NCBI RefSeq assembly: GCF_007859675.1
Contig: NZ_CP042305.1
Location: 1,736,001 to 1,800,000, forward strand
DNA: 64,000 bases
Origin: Humibacter ginsenosidimutans
GTDB taxonomy: Bacteria > Actinomycetota > Actinomycetes > Actinomycetales > Microbacteriaceae
Direction: 5' to 3'
Part shown: in pieces, positions 35,663-43,006 of the stretch
Layout of the letters: the number at the start of each line of letters is the position of its first letter
How positions within the stretch are numbered: position 1 is the stretch's first letter
Notes under the pieces: model-generated
What the model saw: the letters and a program-made list of their open reading frames with translations, nothing else
The model's database searches: none
Told to the model about the DNA's origin: nothing
Program-made: the position numbers and the translations under genes

Positions 35663-36784
35663 TCAGTCCTCGCTGGTGGGATCGGTGTTCGGCTCCGGGA
35701 GCGCGAACATGTTGGACAGGTCGCCCCGGATCGAGAGGCCGGGGTCGCAGATGTCATCGAGGGACATGCGCGCCTCGAACGCGAGCGTGAAAGCCTTCGC
35801 AAGTCCGAAGTCCCACAGCTCGTTTCGGCTGGCGCCGTTCGCCACGCCGGTGTACTTGACGTTGGAGGTGCCTGATCCGCCTTGGCTGACGCCTTCGAGA
35901 AGGCTGGCCGGCGTCTGAGTGTGGTTCGCGATGTCGAGGCGGACGGCGTTGCGGCCCGACTCGAACAGGTCGACCTGGGTGTCGTGGTAGTCGACGGGGT
36001 ACTCGGCGACCTTGACGGCGACGCCGCCCTTCTTGCGCCCTTCGATCCACTGCGTCTGGTAGGCGCGACGCTCTTCGGGCGTCCACTGGTGCCAGTCATC
36101 CTTGGGGATGCCGAGCGTGGTGAGCGGTACAGGGTTCTCGAGGCGGTCTTTATAGGTGGCCTCGATCTGGCGTGCCTCGCGGAGCGTGTCCACGGCGTCG
36201 ATGAGTAGGCCGTTCTCGCCGTACCCGACCGGGATCGCGACAGGGAACTGGGTGTAGTCGGCCGGCACGATGTCCTCGTCAACCCACACCTCGCCGGTGC
36301 TCGGGTCGATGCCCCACGCACCGAAGGGCACGTGCAGGCAGTCGGCCTCCGGGTCGTGCGGATCGGTGTTGAAGCTCAGGCATCCCCACCCGTTGAAGAA
36401 CAGGTCGGAGCCGAGGCCGTGCATCCGGTGGTAGGGCGAGACGCCAGAGTCCGAGGTCGTGAGCCAGCGCGGCTGGGCGGCTGCCGGCGTCGCGTCGTCC
36501 ATGAGCTTGAACGGGATGCTGGCGAACTGGCGCACGTGGATGCCGTGCGCTCGCTTCACCCCACCGATCCGGAGCGCAACGTCGCGCACCATCGGCGCGT
36601 CACTGCCCTCGACCGCGTCGCGGAACAGCTGTTCGACCGCGAACTGGGTGAGAGCGTCAGTCGGCGCCCACGGCGAGGCGACCGCGAGCGGCATCGTCGC
36701 CCGCGATCGACTCAGCTCGTACGCCTTGCCGATCTTGCTTCGCGTGAAGATTCCCACGTGTTCGAGGCTCCGGACGATCCTCAC
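35663..36784 (-). CDS. Portal protein
   Basis: 373 residues, on the short side for the family. VALRIGGVKRAHGIHVRQFASIPFKLMDD and YGENGLLIDAVDTLREARQIEATYKDRLENPVPLTTL match portal proteins of small actinobacteriophages, and the C-terminal NHTQTPASLLEGV...KYTG segment is the portal core helix region. It forms the dodecameric ring for DNA entry. Ends one base before the capsid fusion gene. GTG start at 36784; an ATG at 36694 is an alternative. Confidence 0.8.
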   Translation of the reverse strand: MRIVRSLEHVGIFTRSKIGKAYELSRSRATMPLAVASPWAPTDALTQFAVEQLFRDAVEGSDAPMVRDVALRIGGVKRAHGIHVRQFASIPFKLMDDATPAAAQPRWLTTSDSGVSPYHRMHGLGSDLFFNGWGCLSFNTDPHDPEADCLHVPFGAWGIDPSTGEVWVDEDIVPADYTQFPVAIPVGYGENGLLIDAVDTLREARQIEATYKDRLENPVPLTTLGIPKDDWHQWTPEERRAYQTQWIEGRKKGGVAVKVAEYPVDYHDTQVDLFESGRNAVRLDIANHTQTPASLLEGVSQGGSGTSNVKYTGVANGASRNELWDFGLAKAFTLAFEARMSLDDICDPGLSIRGDLSNMFALPEPNTDPTSED

Positions 36785-36787
36785 ATC

Positions 36788-37003
36788 TCACGAATGCGCG
36801 GCGTGTCGGGCGCGCTCTTGACGCACTGTGCGCGCGTGCCGTTGGCGGTCGTCGCCGGTGTGTTCGCGCTCTTCGTGAGCGCATGCGGCGTCCCAGGCGT
36901 CGTCCTTCACGAACCGGGAGGCGCGCCACCAGGGGTGCTCGGTGCAGTAGATGACGATGAGCGCGGCGGAGCAGTCGAGCTTGATCGGTGACGGGTTGGG
37001 CAT
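36788..37003 (-). CDS. Small phage protein, 71 aa
   Basis: From ATG 37003 with AGGAG before it; between terminase and portal. Has two Cys and several His in CTEHPWWRASRFVKDDAWDAACAHEEREH, a possible metal-binding knuckle. Basic C-terminus. No family recognised. Confidence 0.55.
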   Translation of the reverse strand: MPNPSPIKLDCSAALIVIYCTEHPWWRASRFVKDDAWDAACAHEEREHTGDDRQRHARTVRQERARHAAHS

Positions 37004-37016
37004 CGTTGCGGGTCTC

Positions 37017-38762
37017 CTAGTTGAACTCGATGACGGCACCCGGGGTGAAGGGTGCGGTGGGCCGGTCGGGCAGCGCGTCGACGGCGAGGGCAATGGCCTC
37101 AAGTGACGTGCAGTCGGCCGCGTCGTCGCCTCGTGGCGGGCGGAGTAGGAATCCCTGTCCCATTGACTGGGCGACGGCGACCTCGGCGGCCTTGTCGAGC
37201 GGGGCTTGCTCCCAGTGGATGATGTCGCCGCGTTCGAGCCCGTTGACGAGCTGCGCGTGCGCGACCTTCACGTCTTGGAGCTGGTAGGTCGTGGTGGCCG
37301 GTTTCGGTCGCGCCCGTGCCAGCATCCGTTCTACGACGGCCCGCGAGTTGCTGGTGCCGTGGTCGTAGACGACGGGCGTGTTCAGGCGGCGGGCGTAGGT
37401 GAGCAACACGCGCTCCAGACCTTCGACGCCGCGCTGGTGGTGCACGAGTTTGACGGCCACGCGGTGCGGTTCCTCGTGCTCGGTGCCGTCGAGGTCCCAT
37501 GCCATGGTGGCGAAGTCGGCCGGCGGTTCGTAGTGCCATGCGACGGCGACGGATGCCCAGGCGCCGAATTTGTCGACGGCGACGGCGAGGCTGCCGGTCG
37601 TGATGCCGTGCGGGTGCTCGCCGGGCTGCTTGCCCTTGCGCCACGCGGCCGAGGTGATCGCGGTGCGGGTGCCGGTCTCGTCGCCGAAGTGCCCGCAGTA
37701 TTCGAGCGCGAATCGATCAGCGCCGAGGTCGGGGAAGTTGGATTCGATGCGAGCCAGGTTGGTGAGGCCGTCGAGGCCGGGGTGGAGCTTGTCGATGATG
37801 GGGCCGACGGTCGCCCAGTCGAGCAGCAGCGTGGGGTCGATGTCGTCGGGCACGCCGTATCGCACGCGGCCGGCGTCGGCATCGTGGAGCGTGGACCAGA
37901 AGTATGAGCCCTGCCGGTACCTGCCGCCTGTGCCTGCGAAGACGAGCTGTGCGCCGCGACCTTCCTCATCGACTCGGGTGTCGAACGAGGGCACGACGGC
38001 GGCGATGATGTCTTCCCACATGTCGGGCTCGGCCTCGCCGCTCTCGTCCATGATGAGCAGGTCGTAGGCGCCGGATCGAACCTCGTCGCCCTTCGGTGCG
38101 AGCACGTCGAGGTTCGAGAAGTTGGGGAACGCGATGCCCTTGCCACCCTTGCCGTCTTCGACCTTGAGCGGGCGAGTGGTCTTGTCGCGCCACTGCATGA
38201 GGATCGGGTTGCGCACGTCTTCCTCAAAGCGCTTCTCGGCGCTCTTCGCCTTGGTCAGCATCGTGTAGCCGGCCTGGTACTGGGGCCGCATCCAGCACCG
38301 ACCGATCGCGACGCACCACAGCGATGTGGTCTTGGCGCTTCGGCGCGGCTCCAGCACCGCGTTCCTGAATCGTTCGGCGTTGAGCACGTCGGCCGTGATG
38401 AGCATCTGCGGCTGGAGGTTGGCCAGCAGCGAGCCGCCGAGTCTGCGCGGCACAACCTTGTCGAGCACCCACGCGCCGACGAGGAACTCGACGCGGCCCT
38501 GGTAGGTGGTGACCATCGGCGACACGTCGGACGGATGCCGGCCCGAATCGCGCTTCGCGACCCATGCCGCCTCATCGAGAAGAGGGTGCGCGAGCACGAC
38601 CGGGGGAATCGGAGTGCCGTCCCAGTCGTGGGGATCGGGCTCAGCGTTCTGGGGATATACAAGTGAGCCGTTGGCGTGGGTTTCACTGTCTCCCACTAAA
38701 AAAACGGCGTTGCCCTGTTCGGATTCTACAGGCTGTTCAGTCGCGGTAGTCATAGTTCCCAT
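37017..38762 (-). CDS. Terminase large subunit
   Basis: 581 residues. ATPase motor: Walker A variant EPRRSAKTTS (about 138-147) and Walker B LLIMDESGE (about 235-243). The nuclease part has acidic residues in AVDKFGAW, VYDHGTSN and GDDAADCTSLEAIAL, as in RuvC-like terminase nucleases. It packages DNA into the prohead through the portal. No separate small subunit gene was recognised. It overlaps the HNH gene upstream by 13 bases. Confidence 0.9.
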   Translation of the reverse strand: MGTMTTATEQPVESEQGNAVFLVGDSETHANGSLVYPQNAEPDPHDWDGTPIPPVVLAHPLLDEAAWVAKRDSGRHPSDVSPMVTTYQGRVEFLVGAWVLDKVVPRRLGGSLLANLQPQMLITADVLNAERFRNAVLEPRRSAKTTSLWCVAIGRCWMRPQYQAGYTMLTKAKSAEKRFEEDVRNPILMQWRDKTTRPLKVEDGKGGKGIAFPNFSNLDVLAPKGDEVRSGAYDLLIMDESGEAEPDMWEDIIAAVVPSFDTRVDEEGRGAQLVFAGTGGRYRQGSYFWSTLHDADAGRVRYGVPDDIDPTLLLDWATVGPIIDKLHPGLDGLTNLARIESNFPDLGADRFALEYCGHFGDETGTRTAITSAAWRKGKQPGEHPHGITTGSLAVAVDKFGAWASVAVAWHYEPPADFATMAWDLDGTEHEEPHRVAVKLVHHQRGVEGLERVLLTYARRLNTPVVYDHGTSNSRAVVERMLARARPKPATTTYQLQDVKVAHAQLVNGLERGDIIHWEQAPLDKAAEVAVAQSMGQGFLLRPPRGDDAADCTSLEAIALAVDALPDRPTAPFTPGAVIEFN

Positions 38763-39058
38763 GTCTGGACGTCACGTGCGGGCGGTCGGCGGTTGGTGAT
38801 GGCTGCACCCATGCGGCCCCCGTCGGCACGGTTGCCGACGCACGAGGCGGTCGCGTGGCGGTGCTCGGGTGCGAGGTTGTCGAGGCCGTGCCCGCCGTTG
38901 GGATCGCGGTGCCCGACATCGAAGGGTTGGCCAGGAAGGATCGAGCGACGGCAGCGCCAACACGTCACGGCCTCGCCACGTGTGTGCAGGGTGCGGACGC
39001 GGCCACGGATGATGCGGGCGTTGCGCTGGTACTCGGGTGCGCTGTGCTTCGCGGTCAT
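38750..39058 (-). CDS. Phage HNH endonuclease
   Basis: 102 residues. CWRCRRSILPGQPFDVGHRDPNGGHGLDNLAPEHRHATASCVGNR gives two Cys pairs, a GHRDP active-site His and the LDNLAPEHR second His. Such HNH proteins next to the terminase are often needed for packaging or cos cleavage. Ends in the terminase start region. Confidence 0.85.
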   Translation of the reverse strand: MTAKHSAPEYQRNARIIRGRVRTLHTRGEAVTCWRCRRSILPGQPFDVGHRDPNGGHGLDNLAPEHRHATASCVGNRADGGRMGAAITNRRPPARDVQTWEL

Positions 39059-39276
39059 AGCCGAGCGCCTGCCTTGTCGTCGGCATCGCGGGCAGCGAGG
39101 CAGTCGGCGCAGGTGACGCGGCTCCAGTCGGTGGTGATGCCCACCCGCGTGCGGATGCCGCGTCCGCAGTAGGCGACGCCACGCGACGTGGTGCCACAGA
39201 CTCGCGATGCGTTCGGCGTCGAGACTGAGGGTCGCTTGAATGTGTCGCGCCACTGCTTCATCGGTCCCTCGCTCAT
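39055..39276 (-). CDS. Small phage zinc-finger-like protein, 73 aa
   Basis: Starts MSEGPMKQWRDTFKRPS and ends CADCLAARDADDKAGARL. Four Cys (VCGTT, YCGRG, CADC) could bind zinc. Overlaps the HNH gene by an ATGA. Function unknown. Confidence 0.6.
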   Translation of the reverse strand: MSEGPMKQWRDTFKRPSVSTPNASRVCGTTSRGVAYCGRGIRTRVGITTDWSRVTCADCLAARDADDKAGARL

Positions 39277-39500
39277 TGCTCTACCCCTGCCAGGTGTGCG
39301 TCGCGTAGCGCGTTCAGCTCGGCTTGCGTGTAGTCGTGGCCGGGCCGCCACACGGTGCCGTCGGGGCCAGTGAGCCGGCCGTCGCTGCGGTAGTTGCAGG
39401 TCATGCACCACCCGCTGATCGGGTCGAAGTCGTGCACGTGCGGCACGCGGGGCCGATCGGCACGAGGTGCGTGCTTCGCTGTCGTGCGGCTCATCTCCAT
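39273..39500 (-). CDS. Small phage zinc-ribbon-like protein, 75 aa
   Basis: HVHDFDPISGWCMTCNYRSDGRL has a His-Cys-x-x-Cys set; the C-terminus WRPGHDYTQAELNALRDAHLAG is helical. Overlaps both neighbours (ATGA and 10 bases). Function unknown. Confidence 0.6.
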   Translation of the reverse strand: MEMSRTTAKHAPRADRPRVPHVHDFDPISGWCMTCNYRSDGRLTGPDGTVWRPGHDYTQAELNALRDAHLAGVEQ

Positions 39501-39790
39501 CGCCTCTCGATGAGTGCCTGCTGTTCGAACGCCTCGAACGTGATGCGAGGGTGTGTGCGCCAGTGCTCAATCAGCTCGTCGGAGGCGTAGGCGTAGGCGC
39601 GCACGGCCGGGCCGAGGAACAGCGAATAGGCATCGATGCCAGCGCGTCGACCTCGACGGTTGAGCAGCTTGCCTCGCGTGACTTCTTCGGCCCGCTCGTA
39701 GGCGGCTTGCAGCACGAGGTCGTAGTCGGCTCGTATCTCCGCCCACTGGTCGAGGAATGCAGCGAACGTGGCGGACCGGGATCGGCTCAT
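39491..39790 (-). CDS. Phage hypothetical protein, 99 aa
   Basis: Predominantly helical and basic (FLDQWAEIRADYDLVLQAAYERAEEVTRGKLLNRRGR). Position upstream of the terminase region would suit a DNA-binding terminase small subunit, but no signature is visible. Confidence 0.55.
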   Translation of the reverse strand: MSRSRSATFAAFLDQWAEIRADYDLVLQAAYERAEEVTRGKLLNRRGRRAGIDAYSLFLGPAVRAYAYASDELIEHWRTHPRITFEAFEQQALIERRWR

Positions 39791-39891
39791 CTGTGCGACC
39801 TCCACACGAGCACGGCGTAAGTCGCCCAGGCCAGCGCCGCGGTGGGCAGCAGCACCCACCACGGCGCGGCGAGGTCGAGCGGCTCTACCAT
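39787..39891 (-). CDS. Phage micro membrane protein, 34 aa
   Basis: Begins MVEPLDLAAPWWVLLPTAAL; one hydrophobic helix through residues 11-30 and a basic end WRSHR. Its stop and the next start share an ATGA; its own start overlaps the upstream gene. Short, so support rests on the overlaps and topology. Confidence 0.45.
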   Translation of the reverse strand: MVEPLDLAAPWWVLLPTAALAWATYAVLVWRSHR

Positions 39892-40022
39892 GCGGCACCG
39901 ACAGTTACGAACGTGCCGGCCACGATCGCCAGCACGACGGCGACGAGCGAGCCGATGAAGGTGAGCTGCTCGCCGACGGTCCAGTCGGTCGGCCGGTGAG
40001 TGCTGCGGCGGCGGTGCCTCAT
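39885..40022 (-). CDS. Phage micro membrane protein, 45 aa
   Basis: Begins MRHRRRSTHRPTDWTVGEQL, then one hydrophobic helix (about 21-42, TFIGSLVAVVLAIVAGTFVTV). Overlaps both neighbours, in the style of the rest of the operon. Confidence 0.48.
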   Translation of the reverse strand: MRHRRRSTHRPTDWTVGEQLTFIGSLVAVVLAIVAGTFVTVGAAW

Positions 40023-40951
40023 GCGCCGACTGCGATCATCTGGTCAAACAGCTCGATCGCGGATGCCTGGAGCTTCGCCACTGTCGGCGCCAGCGCGTCC
40101 CGTGCGGCGTCCCGTGCGGCGTCCCGTGCGGCGGCCCGTGCGGCGGCCCATGCGGCGGCCCATGCGGCGTCCCATGCGACGTCCCATGCGGCGTCCCATG
40201 CGACGTCCCGTGCGGCGTCCCGTGCGGCGTCCCGTGCGGCGGCCCGTGCGGCGGCCCATGCGGCGGCCCATGCGGCGTCCCATGCGGCGTCCCGTGCGGC
40301 GGCCCATGCGGCGGCCCATGCGGCGTCCCATGCGACGTCCCATGCGGCGTCCCATGCGACGTCCCGTGCGGCGTCCCGTGCGGCGTCCCGTGCGGCGGCC
40401 CGTGCGGCGTCCCGTGCGGCGTCCCGTGCGGCGTCCCGTGCGGCGTCCCATGCGGCGGCCCATGCGGCGGCCCATGCGGCGTCCCCTGCGGCGTCCCGTG
40501 CGGCGGCCCGTGCGGCGGCCCGTGCGGCGGCGGCTTTGCTCTGCGCTGCGGTGATGGTGGGCATCGCGGCTTGGAGTGTGGCCCCATTGGTGATCGGGTC
40601 GAGGTCGGTGAAGCCACTGGAGTCGATGCCTGCGAGGTCGAGCCAGGCGGGCAGGTAGGTGCGGATGAGCCAGTCCATGGCGAGGAATCCGCGTGCCTGG
40701 TCGGAGGCGTACTGGTCGTCGGTGCCCATGATGAGCGGGAGCCTGGTCTTGAGCTGCTGCCGGTCGGTGTCGTTGAGCGCGTCGTTCAGGCCGCGCCCGA
40801 AGGCACCGAGCACGGGCGAGACACAGGCAGGTCGGTCGCTGAACGGCTCGCCCGCGACATAGGAGGCGGCTTCGAGGAGACACGTTCCCTGGCCCTGGTT
40901 GTCGTGCGCCCCGTAGGCGAGCGTGATGGTGTCGAGATCGATGGTGGTCAT
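40019..40951 (-). CDS. Phage protein with a long Ala-Trp/Arg-Asp tetrapeptide repeat
   Basis: 310 residues from ATG 40951. The N-terminal ~130 residues (DTITLAYGAHDNQGQGTCLLEAASYVAGE, GLNDALNDTDRQQLKTRLPLIMGTDD) form a conserved domain seen in other actinobacteriophages. From about 140 to 285 the chain is a run of (A-A/V)-(R/W)-(D/A) tetrapeptides that should be one long helix with Trp/Arg and Asp/Ala stripes, followed by a short unique end. It is the first gene of the leftward late operon. Function unknown; a surface-active or membrane- or DNA-contacting helix is possible. Confidence 0.75.
   Translation of the reverse strand: MTTIDLDTITLAYGAHDNQGQGTCLLEAASYVAGEPFSDRPACVSPVLGAFGRGLNDALNDTDRQQLKTRLPLIMGTDDQYASDQARGFLAMDWLIRTYLPAWLDLAGIDSSGFTDLDPITNGATLQAAMPTITAAQSKAAAARAAARAAARDAAGDAAWAAAWAAAWDAARDAARDAARDAARAAARDAARDAARDVAWDAAWDVAWDAAWAAAWAAARDAAWDAAWAAAWAAARAAARDAARDAARDVAWDAAWDVAWDAAWAAAWAAARAAARDAARDAARDALAPTVAKLQASAIELFDQMIAVGA
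40094..40531. repeat. 12-bp tandem repeats (about 36 units) within the Ala-rich gene
   Basis: Units of the type GCGG(C/A)G(T/G)CCC(G/A)T keep exact 12-base phase for about 438 bases and code four residues each. A higher-order copy exists: the pattern of W and R units beginning near 40168 recurs 156 bases (13 units) later. No stop codon occurs in any frame, hence long spurious ORFs on both strands. Confidence 0.92.
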
Positions 40952-41347
40952 GATGTTCTCCGGTTGCTTCGGTGGTGAGGGTGGACGGGAGGTGCGGCCC
41001 CCTCCATGACTGGAAGGAGCCGCGAGACTCGTGCTTCGGCGGAGCCGGGCATCGGTCGTTGCGGGCGCGTCTCTCGATCGCGCTACTGACAGGCCCCCGG
41101 AGCGGGCTTGAATGTCGGGGAGAGCGCCCGGTCGTACCACTTACCGCTCACCCGTCCGGGTCGGTGTTGGCATCTGCCAGCGGCTCGCACTGGTCAGACG
41201 TGCGGCCGTCCGCACACTTGGTCCCCGGTCGCCTCCCGGGTCTCCCAGCGCATCGGACTCGTCGACTGCGCTAGGTGCTCACGCCGTTGTGAGCGGGGTT
41301 TCCCCTGCCGGGTGCGCTGGTGGTGGGCGTGCCTCGGTTGTTTGCAT

Positions 41348-41360
41348 GCGCCCAAGATTG
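41348..41360. promoter_or_regulatory. Candidate repressor operator O1
   Basis: GCGCCCAAGATTG; matches the reverse complement of 41404-41416 in 12 of 13 bases. The pair faces each other across the rep upstream region, centre to centre 56 bp. Confidence 0.45.
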
Positions 41361-41403
41361 AGGCGTGCGACTCAGACACGCAGGCATTCGAAACGGCGTG
41401 TCG

Positions 41404-41416
41404 CAATATTGGGCGC
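41404..41416. promoter_or_regulatory. Candidate repressor operator O2
   Basis: CAATATTGGGCGC (reverse complement GCGCCCAATATTG), containing the 8-bp palindrome CAATATTG. It lies just before the -10-like TACCAT (41420-41425) of the repressor gene. Confidence 0.45.
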
Positions 41417-41430
41417 GCTACCATCGGCCT

Positions 41431-41778
41431 ATGAGCATGACGATTACGTGGACGCTCGGTGAGCTGATCGCGAAGGCACGCAAGGCTGCAGGGCTCGACC
41501 AGGCCGACCTCGCATCCGCGGTTGGGATCGCCCGAAACTCGCTATCGAACTACGAGACGGGCCGCTCGGTCCCGCCGTTCGACGTGATGGTGCGCATGGC
41601 CACGGCCTGCGACGTGAGCCTCGAATGGTTCGCGACGGCCGTTAACGCCGAAACCCCTGCCGGCACGGTTCGTGCAACGGCAGGGGTCGGTGAGCTGCGG
41701 ACGTTCTTTGGAGCCGACTGCGAGGCTCGAACTCGCGACCTACGCTTTACAAGAGCGTTGCTCTACCAGCTGAGCTAA
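41431..41778 (+). CDS. Phage repressor (XRE-type HTH), truncated and re-ended by integration
   Basis: 115 residues in the prophage. The HTH spans about 8-65 (LGELIAKARKAAGLDQADLASAVGIARNSLSNYETGRSVPP). The 44-bp att core is in frame and encodes about residues 95-108, after which seven host-encoded residues (ALLYQLS, antisense of tRNA-Thr) end it. If the core is joined to the left end of the phage as in the excised circle, the frame stays open for 40 more codons to TGA at 25126, giving 148 residues. TACCAT 5 bases before the ATG suggests a leaderless transcript. This is the layout of integration-dependent immunity. Confidence 0.85.
   Translation: MSMTITWTLGELIAKARKAAGLDQADLASAVGIARNSLSNYETGRSVPPFDVMVRMATACDVSLEWFATAVNAETPAGTVRATAGVGELRTFFGADCEARTRDLRFTRALLYQLS
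41711..41754. repeat. attR, right prophage attachment site
   Basis: 44 bases identical to 24962-25005. Here it forms the working 3' half of tRNA-Thr and, on the other strand, codes the C-terminal part of the repressor. Confidence 0.95.
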
Positions 41779-41784
41779 GTCGGC
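41712..41784 (-). tRNA. tRNA-Thr (anticodon UGU), 3' half supplied by the phage
   Basis: Acceptor GCCGACT pairs with AGTCGGC, D-arm GCTC/GAGC, anticodon stem ACGCT/AGCGT with loop CTTGTAA (anticodon TGT), T-arm GGTTCGAGCCTCG-like. It decodes ACA. The 3' end continues CCA at 41711-41709 in the phage-supplied copy, whereas the host end left at attL reads CTC; the tRNA-Arg of this window also lacks CCA. So integration rebuilt the gene and added an encoded CCA. Confidence 0.95.
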
Positions 41785-41820
41785 ACGGGCGCTGACGCCC
41801 GAGTCACCATCTTACGGTCT

Positions 41821-42747
41821 TCAGTTGGTCGCGGTCGGCGTCGGGGTGGGCGTCGCCGTGCCCGTCGACTTGGAGTCCGAGTACGTGTCGGCCTGCGCCT
41901 TGACGATGAAGGCACGGAACTCGTCCGCGTCGGTGAGTGAGCCCTGATACTGCTTGCCGTTCACCAGGACGAGCGGTGTTCCCTTGAGCTGCTTGACCGT
42001 CGAGTTCGGGATCGGGCCGGCCAGCGTGCGGTCGAGAGCGGTCTGCGCCCACGACTCGTAGCGACCGTCGTCGATGCACTTCGAGACCGAGTCGTAGGTC
42101 TTGACCCCGGCGTCCTTCACCAGCTGCTTGATCTGCTGGTCGGTGAGGCCCGCCGTGTTCTCCTGCGGTTGGTGATCGAAGAGCTCGCGATTGAACGCCC
42201 AGAACGAGTTCGGATCGTAGTTGGCCACGCAGGCCGCGGCGTTGTCGGCCCGCAGCGAGTACTTGGTTCCGTTGGAGTGGCTTGCCAGCAGCGGGATCGG
42301 GTGAATCTCGATGGTCGCGGCCCCGCTGTCGACGAGCTTGCCGATCTGGTCGGCGTTGGTGCGCTCGAACTCACCGCAGTATGGGCACAGATAGTCGACG
42401 TAGGTCACGATCGTGACCGTCTTGCCCGACGAGTCGAGCTTGTTCGCGACCGGCTTCGCGTCGGGGTCGGTCGCGGCCGTGTGCTGCGCCTTCATGTCCT
42501 TGCCGATGAGGATGCCGTCGCTCGCCATGTTCGCCGGCCCCGGCGACGGCGCATGGATCGACGACACGATGACCACGGCGACCACGGCGGCTGCGGCGAT
42601 GACAACGGCGATGATCGTCGACCGCACGGCGGCGCGACGGCGGCGCTCCTTCTTGCGGTGCGCCTCGCGGAGTTGACGGGCCTTCTCGCGCGCTGCGGCA
42701 CGGCGCTCACCGTTCGACGGCGTGAGCGCAGGATCGCCGTTGGTCAT
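41821..42747 (-). CDS. DsbA-family membrane-anchored thiol-disulfide oxidoreductase
   Basis: 308 residues. A basic cytoplasmic head (1-42), one transmembrane helix (about 43-63) and an extracellular thioredoxin/DsbA fold with CPYC at 121-124 (YVDYLCPYCGEF) are present. The cis-Pro loop is KGTPLVLVNGK near 275. A Thr/Pro tail ends the protein. It probably introduces or shuffles disulfides in exported proteins. ATG 42747 chosen because upstream codons would only extend into non-conserved sequence. Confidence 0.88.
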   Translation of the reverse strand: MTNGDPALTPSNGERRAAAREKARQLREAHRKKERRRRAAVRSTIIAVVIAAAAVVAVVIVSSIHAPSPGPANMASDGILIGKDMKAQHTAATDPDAKPVANKLDSSGKTVTIVTYVDYLCPYCGEFERTNADQIGKLVDSGAATIEIHPIPLLASHSNGTKYSLRADNAAACVANYDPNSFWAFNRELFDHQPQENTAGLTDQQIKQLVKDAGVKTYDSVSKCIDDGRYESWAQTALDRTLAGPIPNSTVKQLKGTPLVLVNGKQYQGSLTDADEFRAFIVKAQADTYSDSKSTGTATPTPTPTATN

Positions 42748-43006
42748 TCGATCTCGCTTCGGGTGTGGAGCTCGGGAGGGGAGGACGGCGGACCACGGCT
42801 GCGCGTGGACGCCTCGAAAGATGTTAAGGGCGCACTCTGGGAAATGCCCAGACGGGTGCTGGAGATGACTCGCACGTCGGTGCAACGAATGCTGCGATCC
42901 CGCCTGACCCTACGGCCGCCGATTCGCCCGCTCGCGCACCGTGACGTAGCATCGGTCAAGGTCATCGGCGACCGATGGTCATACAACATCCATCACAACG
43001 GATCGT

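Larger units (their letters stand above)
40952..41430. promoter_or_regulatory. Phage control region between late operon and repressor
   Basis: 479 bases with no convincing gene. It should hold the leftward lytic promoter, the repressor promoter and possibly the cos site (next to the packaging end). Two inverted copies of a 13-bp sequence lie near its right end (41348 and 41404). A small hairpin GCTCAC/GTGAGC stands at 41276-41293, followed by GGGGTTT. The only ORF (76 codons, minus strand, 41194-41424) has no protein features. Confidence 0.5.
24962..41754. mobile_element. Compact siphovirus-type prophage in tRNA-Thr
   Basis: 16.8 kb between 44-bp attL and attR, about 16.75 kb as a circle. 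Two genes at the left (HTH, integrase) run rightward. About 24 leftward genes supply terminase large subunit, portal, protease-capsid fusion, connectors, tail, tape measure, S74 tail protein, endolysin and holin-like proteins, and the repressor at the right end runs rightward. No replication gene, recombinase or recognisable Cro was found. The short tape measure (489 aa) predicts a short tail. All structural genes look intact, so it may be inducible. Genome size and fused capsid gene resemble the tiny 15-18 kb phages of Microbacterium and Arthrobacter. Confidence 0.93.

Noticed and set aside
40000..40617. Long Arg/Pro-, Gly/Arg- and Gly/His/Pro-rich reading frames on both strands over the 12-bp repeats
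   Set aside because: The 12-base unit has no stop codon in any frame, so these frames are automatic. Only the minus-strand frame with a normal N-terminal domain and start (40951) is credible.
41194..41424. 76-codon minus-strand ORF in the cro position opposite the repressor
   Set aside because: Low hydrophobic content, no helix-turn-helix, no Shine-Dalgarno sequence, and its start lies inside the rep promoter/operator. I treat the region as regulatory.
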